A DNA stretch of 64,000 bases from Triticum aestivum (Eukaryota > Streptophyta > Magnoliopsida > Poales > Poaceae), in assembly GCF_018294505.1 (NCBI RefSeq), contig NC_057795.1:227562625-227626624 (forward strand), written 5' to 3'. Of this stretch, positions 11,277 to 21,338 are shown one piece after another (the first letter of the stretch is position 1; every line of letters begins with the position of its first letter). The notes under the pieces are model-generated. The model saw nothing but the letters and a program-made list of their open reading frames with translations, was not told the DNA's origin and did no database searches. Position numbers and translations under genes: made by a program.

Positions 11277-11660
11277 CTTGCCCAATTTTGATAAAACTTT
11301 CGAAGTGCATTGAGACGCTAATGGTAATGGCATAGGAGGTGTGTTAATGCAAGAGAAGCGCCCAATTACTTATTTTAGTGAGAAACTTTTTTGAGTGCAA
11401 CTTAACTACCCCATCTATCACAAAGATCTATACGCTTTAGTGCGAGTATTGCATGTGTGGGAGCATTATCTCCGTCCTCGTGAATTTGTCATCCATACGG
11501 TTCATGAAATGCTTAAATACCTTAAGGGTCAAATGAAATTGAACAAGCGACATGCCAAATGGAGTGAGTTCATTGAGTAATTTCCTTATGTTATCAAGTA
11601 TATCAAAGGCAAGGAAAATGTTGTAGCGGATGCTCTTTCCGCAAATGCATGCTTGTAACT
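11277..11660 (+). pseudogene. RNase H of the chromovirus-like element
   Basis: This continues the polyprotein after the Fatima-like insertion. Readable parts are a GGVLMQEKRPITYFSEK stretch near 11333, an [18 protein letters not shown] helix near 11420 and the domain end KYIKGKENVVADALS near 11600. RNase H degrades the RNA strand of the RNA/DNA hybrid. In-frame stops occur near 11310, 11393 and 11578. Confidence 0.8.
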
Positions 11661-12649
11661 CATTTTGAATTGAAGGTCATTGACTTCGAGCACATAAAAG
11701 ACTTGTATGCACATGACCTTACTTTTGCTATTCCTTATGCCAAATGCTTGACGCATACATCTTGGGAATGTTATTACATCAAGGATGATTATCTAATGAG
11801 AGCTAACAAACTTTGTATACCCGAGTATTCTCTTCATTTGTTACTTCTAAGAGGCTCATGGAGGAGGACTTATGGGACACTTTGGACATGACAAGACATT
11901 CGCTACGCTCTCCAAGAACTACTATTGTCCCAAGATGTTCCGTGATGTCTCCCGCTACACAAACTGATGCTCTACATGTCGCAATGCTAAGTCTAAAGCT
12001 CAATCACATGGTCTCTATATGCCACTTCCTATTACGTATCACCCATGGGAAGATATTAGTATGGACTTTGTGCTTGGGTTGCTTAGTACTAGAAATGACA
12101 AAGATTCCATATTTGTTGTTGTGGACCGTTTCTCTAAGATGGAACATTTTAATCCATGCAACAAGATAGATGATGCTTCACATGTTGCCAATCTCTTTTG
12201 TAGGGAAATCTTGCGTTTACATGGAGTGCAAAAGACGATTTTCTCGGACCGTGACGTCAAGTTCCTTAGCTAATTTTTGAAGACCCTATGGGTCAAACTC
12301 GAAATCAAGCTCTTATTCTCTTCGGCATACCATCCACAAACTAATGGCCAAATGGAGGTCGCGAACTAGACGCTATCTACTCTCCTACGTGTGTTGATCA
12401 AAAAGAACATCAAGGAGTAGGAGGAATGTTTACCCATCGCCGAGTACACCTACAACCACGCAAGATATTCGACTACCGGCGAGTCCCCCGTCGAGGTTGT
12501 CTACAGCTTCAACCCATTGTCCCCATTGGACATCCTACCGCTACCTTTATAAGAGCACATCAACATGGACGCGAGTGTGCAAGCGAGCTATCTCAAGAAG
12601 GTGCATGAAGATACAAGACAAGAAATCGAGAGCCAAGTAAACCGCCTCA
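11661..12649 (+). pseudogene. int: Integrase of the chromovirus-like element, first part
   Basis: Zinc-binding residues appear as GHFGHDKTF near 11876 and a CSTC near 11973. Core aspartates lie in SMDFVLGLL near 12058 and [10 protein letters not shown] near 12241, and the glutamate in NGQMEVAN near 12345, so all three catalytic positions are present. In-frame stops occur near 12271, 12367 and 12417 and after LPLPL near 12550. The gene is cut at 12649 by the Athila-type element and resumes at 25553. Confidence 0.82.
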
Positions 12650-14156
12650 TGATGACCTACAAGTATAGGAGATCTATCGTAGTCCTTTCGATAAGTAAGA
12701 GTGTTGAACACAATGAGAAGCAAAAGGAAATGACAAGAGATTTTCAAGAAGGTATTCTCTCCAAGCACTGAAATTATCGGTAATAGATAGTTTTGTGGTA
12801 AGTTAATTCGTAACGGGTAACAAGTAACAAAAGTAAACAAGGTGCAATAAGATGGCCCAATCCCTTTTGTAGCAAAGGACAAGCCTGGACAAACTCTTAT
12901 ATAAAGGAAAGCGCTCCCGAGGACGCATGGGAATTTTTGCCAAGCTTTCATCATGCTCATATGATTCGCGTTCTTTACTTTGAAAACTTGATATGTGGGT
13001 GGACCGGTGCATGGGTACTGCCCTTCCTTGGACAAGAATCCCACTTATGGTTAACCCCTGTCGCAAGCATCCGCAACTACAAAAGAAGAATTAAGGTAAA
13101 CCTAACCATATAATATGAAACATATGGATCCAAATCAGCCCCTTATGAAGCAATGCATAAACTAGGGTTTGAGCTTCTGTCACTCTAGCAACCCATCATC
13201 TACTTATTACTTCCCAATGCCTTACTCTAGGCCCAAACAATGGTGAAGTGTCATGTAGTCGACATTCACATAACACCACTAGAGGAGAGACAACATACAT
13301 CTCATCAAAATATCAAACGAATACCAAATTCACATGACTACTTATAACAAGACTTCTCCCATGTCCTCAGGAACAGACGTAACTACTCACAAATCATATT
13401 CATGTTCATAATCACAGGGGTATTAATATGCATAAAGGATCTGAACATATGATCTTCCACCGAATAAACCAACTAGCATCAACTACAAGGAGTAATGAAC
13501 ACTACTAGCAACCCACAGGTACCAATCCAAGGTTTTGAGACAAAGATCGGATACAAGATATGAACTAGGGTTTCAGAGGAGATGGTGCTGGTGAAGATGT
13601 TTATGGAGATTGACCCCCTCCCGATGAGAGGATCGATGGTGACGATTTCCCCCTCCCGGAGGGATGTTTCCCCGGCAGAACAGCCTTGTTGGAGCCCTAG
13701 ATTGGTTCCGCTAAGGTTTCGCCTTGAGACTGCGGCGCTTTGTCCTGAAAGCTTCTTTATGATTTTTTCCAAGGCAAAAGACACCTTATACCAGAAGATG
13801 GGCATCGGGGGGCTTCCAGGTGGCCCACGAGGCAGGGGCGCGCCCAGGGGGGTAGGGTGCGCCCCTACCCTCGTGGACAGAGGGTGGCCCCCCTCTGGTG
13901 CTTTCTTCGCCCAATATTTTCAATATATTCCAAAACTGACTTTCGTGGAGTTTCAGGACTTTTGGAGTTTCGCATAATAGGTCTCTAATATTTCGCTCCT
14001 TTTCCAGCCCAGAATCCGGCTGCCTGCATTCTCCCTCTTCATGTAAACCTTGTAAAATAAGAGAGAAAAGGCATAAGTATTGTGACATAATGTGAAGTAA
14101 CAGACCATATTGCAATAAATATCGATATAAAAGCATGACGCAAAATGGGCGTATCA
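12650..14156 (-). repeat. 3' LTR of the Athila-type element
   Basis: 1507 bp with TG...CA ends. A TATATAA-type box lies near 12898-12905 (minus strand). It is homologous to 563-1102 and to the split LTR at 21339-25547. Confidence 0.9.
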
Positions 14157-14175
14157 ACTCCCCCAAGCTTAGACC
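14157..14175 (-). other. Polypurine tract of the Athila-type element
   Basis: On the minus strand GGTCTAAGCTTGGGGGAGT abuts the 3' LTR. The core AAGCTTGGGGGAG recurs twice inside the element, near 15725 and 20790. Confidence 0.75.
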
Positions 14176-14649
14176 TCGCTTGTCCTCAAGCGGAAGCTGA
14201 TATCGAAAAATATGTCCACATGCTTAGAGATAGAGGTGTCGATAAAATAAAATACGGACATGAGGGCACCATGATCATTATTAGAACAGCAATATATATA
14301 TATATATATATATATTGTCATATGATTTCTTATGCTAAAGTAACAATCTATTCACAATGTCAAGTATGAATCAGAAACTTCATTGAAAACTAACAAACTA
14401 TAATCTCAGTCATTGAAGCAATTGCAATTTATCATAACATCGGAAAGAGTCAAATATAAGAGATTTTCTGCAAGTCCACATACTCAACTATCATTTTGTC
14501 TTTCATAATTGCTAACACTCACGCGATACGTATGGGTATGAATTTTCAATTAGACACAGAGAAAGATAGGGGCTTATAGTTTCGCCTCCCAACCTTTTAC
14601 CTCAAGGGTAATGTCAACAATAATACTTTATGAAAACCTAGATCTGAGT

Positions 14650-14703
<54 letters not shown>

Positions 14704-15715
14704 GGATCTCTCCAACACATAGTGCTTGCCAAAGGAAAAAGCGTAAAAAGGAGATTTGAAGATCACCATGACTCTTGTATAAGGGTAGAAGGTAAAAATA
14801 TAAGATAGGCCCTTTGCAGAGGGAAGCTGAGGTTATGATGCACTTTTATGGTTTGATGCACAAAATCTTAATGCAAAAGAACATCACTTTATATTGCCGC
14901 TTGTGATAAAGAACTTTATTATGCAGTTTGTTGCTTTTATTTCTTCCATATCACAAGTTCGTATAAAGCTTATTTTCTCCACACTAATAAATCATACATA
15001 TTTAGAGAGCAAATTTTATTGCTTGCAACAATGACAACTTACTTGAAGGATCTTACTCAATCCATAGGTAGGTATGGTGGACTCTCATGGAAAAACTGGG
15101 TTTAGGATGTTTGGAAGCACAAGTAGTATCTCTACTTGGTGCAAAGAGTTTGGCTAGCATGAGGAAGAAAGGCAAGCTCAACATGTTGGATGATCCATGA
15201 CAATATAATTTGTTTCAAATATAAGAAAACATAACCCATTACATTGTCTTCCTTGTCCAACATCAAACTTTTAGCCTGTCATATTTTAATGAGTGCTCAC
15301 AATCATAAAAGATGTCCAAGATAGTATATTTATATGTGAAAACCTCTCTTTCTTTATTACTTCCTATTAATTGCAACGATGACCAAAACTATGTTTGTCA
15401 ACTCTCAACAACTTTTATTCATCATACTCTCTATATGTGAAGTCATTACTTTCCATAAGATCAATATGATCTTTTTATTTCTTTTTATTCTTTCTTTTTA
15501 TTTTATTCCCTCAAGATCATAGCAAGATAGCAAAGCCCTCAACTCAAAATTAATCTTTATTGTATATAGCTCACGGACTCGATTAGTAGATAGGGATCAA
15601 CACAAAAACTCAAAGCTAGATGATACTAAACTTTATTCTACTAGATCAAGATATAACCAAAAGGATCGAACTAAGAAAAACGGTAAAGATAGAAGTGTGA
15701 TGGTGATACGATACC
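14176..15715. other. AT-rich untranslated region of the Athila-type element
   Basis: There is no gene. It contains two (AT)n microsatellites, about 14289-14314 and a longer run at about 14651-14702. This is the region between the third ORF and the 3' LTR. Confidence 0.7.
14651..14702. repeat. (AT)n microsatellite
   Basis: An uninterrupted run of about 25 AT dinucleotides; a shorter run lies at 14289-14314. Runs like this are length-variable, and replication slippage or assembly collapse is possible. Confidence 0.95.
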
Positions 15716-15741
15716 GGGGCACCTCCCCCAAGCTTGGCAGT

Positions 15742-16230
15742 TGCCAAGGGGAGTGCCCATACCCATGTGATTATGTCTCTTTCTTCGAAGGTGGTGATGT
15801 AATATTCTTAGCGATGATGCCCCTTAGGATACGATTCTCCTCCTCGAGCTTATTGACTTGCTACCTAAGATCTATTGTTTCCTTATGGAGTTTATCAGCG
15901 ACGGTTAAAGCTTCTTTCACCCATGGATGTTGCATAGCTGGGGGAGAACAAGTAACACTCTTTTTCATATTTTCATAAGTAAGAAATCTAGCATTGGGAG
16001 GGATGACCGAATTTGGAATCGCTGAGCTGTGAAGTTCCTCCATCATAAATCTGGCTTAGAGACAAGAAGTAACTTCTCGATCCTCCTCCATAGCATTTAT
16101 CCTTTTTAAGTCGGCCTCTATCTCTTCCTCCGTTGATGGCCCAAAGCAGCCAGCATTGCTGCTTGCTCTTGGCCCCGGTGTTGGATTAGATACCGACTCT
16201 CTCCGACCGACTCTTGAGAAGACATCTTGC
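15742..16230 (-). pseudogene. Third ORF of the Athila-type element (downstream of pol)
   Basis: Minus-strand pieces in one direction read GESVSNPTPGP-like sequence near 16190, an acidic EEEIEADLKRINAMEED helix near 16110, NARFLTYENMKKS near 15980, and a coiled-coil NKLEEENRILRGII near 15830. Stops near 16056 and 15861 break it. Athila elements often carry an extra, sometimes envelope-like, ORF at this position; here I see no signal peptide or membrane segment, only coiled-coil, so I do not call it env. Function unknown. Confidence 0.55.
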
Positions 16231-16559
16231 TCTAATCTGCGGCAGAAACAACTCAAAACAAAAACAGAAGATTTCGTCGTGGTACGATGGTCAAAACCTT
16301 CAGGAGGTTATATAATGGATTTTTACTGACAAAAAGAAGTGTCTTTCAAGAAAATGGAGTCCGGATGGCACATGAGGTGCCCACGAGGCAGGGGCGCGCC
16401 CTCCACCCTCGTGGATGCCTCGTGTCCTTTCCGGACTACTTGTTTTCCTATTTTTTTAAATATTCCAAAACAGAGAAAATTGCCATTAGAACTATTTTGG
16501 AGTCGGTTACTGACCGTACCACATACCTATTCCTTTTTGGAGTCTGAAACATTCTAGAA

Positions 16560-17765
16560 AGTGTCCCTTATGTACTCCTCCGGGGTTACGGTATCAATAA
16601 CATTGGTTTCAACATTTATGGGATTACCTGAGATGTAATGTTTGATTCTTTGACCGTTCACCAGCTTCGGATTTGCATCGGAACGATATACCTCCTCGAT
16701 AACGTAAGGACCTTCCCATTCAAAGAGAAGTTTTCCTGCAAAAAATCTTAAACGAGAGTTGTATAGCAAAACATAATCACCTACATTAAACTCACGCTTT
16801 TGTATCCTTTGTCATGCCATCTTTTTACTTTTTCTTTAAACAGTTTGGCATTCTCATAGGCCTGTGTTCTTCATTCATCAAGTGAGCTAATGTCAAATAG
16901 CCTCTTCTCACCGGCAAGTTTGAAATCATAATTGAGCTTTTTAAAGGCCCAATATGCCTTATGTTCTAGTTCGAGAGGTAAGTGACATGCTTTTCCATAA
17001 ACCATTTTATACGGAGACATACCCATAGGATTTTTATATGTAGTTCTATAGGCCCATAATGCATGATCAAGTTTCTTGGACCAATTCTTTCCAGATCTAT
17101 TAACAGTTCTTTGCAAAATTAATTTAACCTCTCTATTACTCAACTATACTTGACCGCTAGACTGTGGATGGTATGGAGATGCAATTCTATGATTAACATC
17201 ATACTTAGCAAGCATTTTACGAAAAGCACCATGAATAAAATGTGAACCACCATCACTCATTAAGTATATAGGGACTCCAAAACTCAGAAAAAAAACTTCT
17301 TTCAGCATCTTAATAGAAGTTTTATGATCAGCACTACTAGTTGGAATAGCTTCTACCCACTTTGTAACGTAATCAACAGCAACTAAAATATGTGTATACC
17401 CATTACAGGAAGGAAAATGTCCCATATTATCAAAGCCCCAAACATCAAATGGTTCAATAACAAGTGAATAGTTCATAGGCATTTCTTGGCGTTTACTAAT
17501 ATTACCAATTCTTTGACATTCATCACAAGACCAGACAAACTTACGAGCATCTTTGAAGAGAGTAGGCCAATAAAAACCGGATTGTAATACCTTATGTGCA
17601 GTTCTATCTCCCGCGTGATGTCCTCCATATGCCTCGGAGTGACACTTGCATAGGATCTGTTCCTATTCATGCCCAGGTACACAACGTCTAATAACACCAT
17701 ATACTCCTTCTTTGTAAAGGTGCGGGTCATCCTAAAAGTAATGTCTTAAATCATAGAAAACCTTT
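16560..17765 (-). pseudogene. int: Integrase of the Athila-type element
   Basis: The N-terminal zinc region (17473-17730) is frame-broken. The core has the first aspartate in GFDNMGHF near 17430 and the second in LMSDGGSHF near 17260. At the third catalytic position the GQVELSNRE-type motif reads GQV-stop-LSNRE: a TAG at 17144-17146 replaces the glutamate codon. The C-terminal core (YRTTYKNPMGMSPYKMVYGK, about 17000-17050) follows in the same direction, and the tail is degraded below 16870. No active integrase can be made. Confidence 0.85.
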
Positions 17766-17773
17766 TTCTTTTA

Positions 17774-19228
17774 CTAATATGTGAAACTAGGTGGTATAAA
17801 TTTAGCAACAATGTAATTAGCATAATCAACATACCATGGAGCAGTACGAGAAGCATTTATGACAGGTAATTGTTCATTAGGAAAGCTATCATCAATATGT
17901 AGTGGGTCATCAAGAACATTCTCTAACCTAGACAAGTTGTCTGCAACGGGGTTCTCAGCTCCCTTTCTATCAATAATATGAAAATCAAATTCTTGTAGCA
18001 AGAGAACCCATCTAATAAGTCTTGGTTTAGCATCTTTCTTTTCCATAAGGTATTTAATAGCGGCATGATCAGTGTGAACAGTTACTTTGGAATCAACAAT
18101 ATAAGGTCTGAACTTATCACAAGCAAATACAACTGCTAAAAATTCTTTTTTAGTGGTAGCATAATTTCTCTGGGCAATGTCTAGAGTTTTACTAGCATAT
18201 TGGATAACATTTAATTTCTTATCAACTCTTTTTCCTAGAACAACACCTACAACATAATCACTAGCATCACACATGATTTCAAAGGGTAAATTCCAATCAG
18301 GTGGCTAAACAATAGGTGCAGAAATCAAGGCTTTCTTAAGTATTTCAAATGCTTCTACACAATCATCATCAAAGGCAAAAGGAACATCTTTTTGTAATAG
18401 ATTAGTCAGAGACCTAGAATTTTTTGAGAAGTCTTTAATGAACCTCCTATAAAAACCGGCATGACCAAGGAAACTTCGTATACCTTTGATGTCCTTAGGA
18501 CACGACATCTTTTCAATAGCATCAACTTTAGCTTTATCAACTTCAATACCTCTTTCAGAAATCTTATGCCCCAAGACAATACTTTCATTAACCATAAAGT
18601 TACACTTCTCCCAATTCAAGACAAGACTAGTTTCCTCACATCTCTACAAAACTCGATCAAGGTTGCTTAAGTAATCATCAAAAGAAGTTCCATACACTGA
18701 GAAATCATCCATGAAAACCTCAACAATCTTTTCACAAAAGTCAGAGAATATAGCAGTCATACATCTTTGGAAGGTAGCACGTGCATTACATAAACCAAAA
18801 GGCATATGTCTATAAGCAAAGGTACCGAAAGGGCAAGTAAAAGTGGTCTTATCCTGATCCTCTTTAGACACAGGTATTTGAGAGAAACCAGAATAACCAT
18901 CTAGAAAGAAAAAATGTGTATGTTTGGATAATCTTTCTAGCATTTTATCAATAAAAGGCAGAGGGTAATTATCTTTTCTAGTAGCTTTATTCAATTTGCG
19001 GAAATCAATTACCATTCTCTAACCTATAATAATTCTTTATGGGATCAATTCGTCTTTGTCATTAGGAACAACAGTAATACCTCCCTTCTTAGGGACACAA
19101 TGAACATGACTTGCCCACTAACTATCAGCAATATGATAAATTATACCTGCCTCCAGAAGCTCCAGTATTTCATTTCTTACCACTTCTTTCATCTTAGGGT
19201 TTAACCGTCGTTGGTGATCAGCAACTGG
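17774..19228 (-). pseudogene. pol: Reverse transcriptase and RNase H of the Athila-type element
   Basis: RT blocks are VIDFRKLNKATRKDNYPLPF near 18990, FLDGYSGFSQI near 18890, MPFGLCNARATFQRCM near 18800 and the catalytic FMDDFSVYG near 18700. The thumb follows (SFLGHAGFYRRF near 18450). RNase H begins with [17 protein letters not shown] near 18260, has [12 protein letters not shown] near 18140 and ends [12 protein letters not shown] near 17935. Stops lie at about 19018, 18644 and 18305, and the N-terminal RT segment 19019-19228 is degraded. The catalytic DD pair is intact, so inactivation is by nonsense changes. Confidence 0.88.
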
Positions 19229-21232
19229 TTAAGCATCCTTCTCCAATTTTATTTTGTGCTGGTATAGAGTGGGGCTAACGCCCTTAAGATCATCAAGAGT
19301 ATAACCAATAGCAGCACAATGCTTCTTTAGAGTTTTCAATAATTTCTCTTCTTCCTGCTCTGAAAGGTTAGCACTAATAATAACATGATATATCTTCTTT
19401 TCATCAAGATAAGCATATTTAAGAGTATCACGTAATTGTTTAAGCTCAAACACGGGATCACCCTTGGGTGGAGGAGGATCCCCTAGGATTTCAACAGGCA
19501 AGTTGTGTTTCAATATAGGTCCCTGTTTAAAGAATACTTCATCTATTGCCCTTCTTTCATTCATAAACATATCATTTTCATGGTCTAGCGAATATTTTTC
19601 TAAAGGGTCATTAGGAGGCACGCCAATAGAAGCAAGACCGATTATTTCGTCTTTACTAGGCAATTCTTTATCATGGGGTTGTCTACGGAATTTAGCAAAA
19701 TTAAAATCATGAGACTTATCCCCTAAACCAATAGTAACAATATCTTTTTCGCAATCTATCTTAGCATTAACAGTATTCAAGAATGGTCTACCAAATATAA
19801 TGGGACAAAAGTCATATTGTGGGGAACCAAGAACAAGGAAATCAGCAGGATATTTAATTTTCCCACACAAGACTTCAACATCTCTAACAATCCCAATTGG
19901 TGAAATGGTATCTCTATTGGCAAGCTTAATTGTAACACCAATATCTTCTATCTCAGCAGGTGCAATATCATGCATAATTTCTTTGTATAAGGAATGAGGT
20001 ATTGCACTCGCACTAGCACACATATCACATAAGCCATGATAAGAATGATCTCCTATTTTAACAGAAACAACAGGCATGCCAATAATAGGTCTATGTTTGT
20101 GTTTAGTATCGGGTATAGCAATTCTAGCAGCTTCATCATAGAAGTAAATAACATGCCCATCAATATTGTCAACCAAGAGATCCTTAACCATAACAATACT
20201 AGGTTCAACTTTAATTTGCTCAGGGGGTGTAGGTGTTCTAGCATTACTCTTATGAACCATAGTTGAAGCTTTAGCATGATCCTTTATTCTAACAGGGAAA
20301 GGTGGTTTCTCAATATAAGCAGTCGGAACAATAGGATCAACATTATAAGTTATAGTGTTTTCTTCAACTTTAATAGGTTCAAATACTTTTACTTCAATGG
20401 GAGGATGATATTTAAACCACTTCTCCTTAGGTAGATCAACATGAGTAGCAAATGATTCACAGAAAGAAGCTACTATCTCAGAGTCAAGTCCATATTTAGT
20501 GCTAAATTCACGAAAAGCATCGGTATCCATAAAATATTTAACACAATCAAACTTAGGTGTTATAACTGACACCTTACCTTCACCGAGATACCAATCTTCA
20601 GAGTTGTGTTTCATTCTTTCCAATAAATCCCATCTGAATTCAATAGTCTTCATCATAAAAGAACCAGTACAAGAAGTACCAATCATGGAGCGATTATTGA
20701 GAGAAAGTCCAGCATAAATTTTTTGAATAATAATTTCTCTAGAGAGCTCATGATTGGGGCATGAGTATAACATTGACTTAAGCCTCCCCCAAGCTTGAGC
20801 GATACTTTCTCCTTCGTGAGGCCAAAAATTATATATATAATTACGATCACGATGAACTAGATGCATAGGATAAAACTTCTGATGAAATTCCAATTTCAAT
20901 CGGTTGTAGTTCCATGATCCAATATCATCACAGAGCCTAAACCATGTCAATGCCTTTCCCTTCAAAGATAAAGGGACGACCTTCTTGATAACATCCTCGG
21001 GCATACCTGCAAGCTTAAATGATCCACAAACTTCATCCACATAGATTAGGTGCATATCGGGATTTAATGTTCCATCTCCTGTAAAGGGATTAGCTAGCAG
21101 TTTCTCTATCATACCCGAAGGAATTTCAAAGTAAACATTTTCAGTAGGTTCAGTAGGTTGAGGAGCAACTCTTTGCTCTACTGGTCGGGGTGAAGATACC
21201 CCGAACAAGCCCCTCAAAGGATTATTTTCCAT
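19229..21232 (-). CDS. gag: gag-protease of the Athila-type element, long open frame
   Basis: An uninterrupted frame of about 667 codons from the ATG at 21230-21232 (MENNPLRGLFGVSSPRP). This start sits about 105 bp inside the 5' LTR border, after the primer site. The capsid core has LKGKALTWFRLCDDI near 20950 and WGRLKSMLYSCPNHELSRE near 20750. The C-terminal half is an aspartic protease: KIGDHSYHGLCDMCASASAI near 20030 and the IFGRPFLNTVNAKIDC end near 19770. The active-site triplet reads D-M-C where D-[TSIM]-G is usual, so the glycine is lost. No zinc knuckle is obvious. It is the longest open frame in the window, but pol downstream is dead. Confidence 0.85.
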   Translation of the reverse strand: MENNPLRGLFGVSSPRPVEQRVAPQPTEPTENVYFEIPSGMIEKLLANPFTGDGTLNPDMHLIYVDEVCGSFKLAGMPEDVIKKVVPLSLKGKALTWFRLCDDIGSWNYNRLKLEFHQKFYPMHLVHRDRNYIYNFWPHEGESIAQAWGRLKSMLYSCPNHELSREIIIQKIYAGLSLNNRSMIGTSCTGSFMMKTIEFRWDLLERMKHNSEDWYLGEGKVSVITPKFDCVKYFMDTDAFREFSTKYGLDSEIVASFCESFATHVDLPKEKWFKYHPPIEVKVFEPIKVEENTITYNVDPIVPTAYIEKPPFPVRIKDHAKASTMVHKSNARTPTPPEQIKVEPSIVMVKDLLVDNIDGHVIYFYDEAARIAIPDTKHKHRPIIGMPVVSVKIGDHSYHGLCDMCASASAIPHSLYKEIMHDIAPAEIEDIGVTIKLANRDTISPIGIVRDVEVLCGKIKYPADFLVLGSPQYDFCPIIFGRPFLNTVNAKIDCEKDIVTIGLGDKSHDFNFAKFRRQPHDKELPSKDEIIGLASIGVPPNDPLEKYSLDHENDMFMNERRAIDEVFFKQGPILKHNLPVEILGDPPPPKGDPVFELKQLRDTLKYAYLDEKKIYHVIISANLSEQEEEKLLKTLKKHCAAIGYTLDDLKGVSPTLYQHKIKLEKDA

Positions 21233-21310
21233 AGTAACAAGTGACAATAAATTTCAGCACACTATATAAATTTTTCCTTACCAAATTCCACCTGCCAAAG
21301 GCGCTTCACT

Positions 21311-21327
21311 CTCCAGCAACGGCGCCA
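21311..21327 (-). other. Primer-binding site of the Athila-type element
   Basis: On the minus strand TGGCGCCGTTGCTGGAG lies about 11 bp after the 5' LTR end. This is the usual kind of tRNA-complementary site; the tRNA was not assigned. Confidence 0.65.
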
Positions 21328-21338
21328 GAAAAGAGTCT

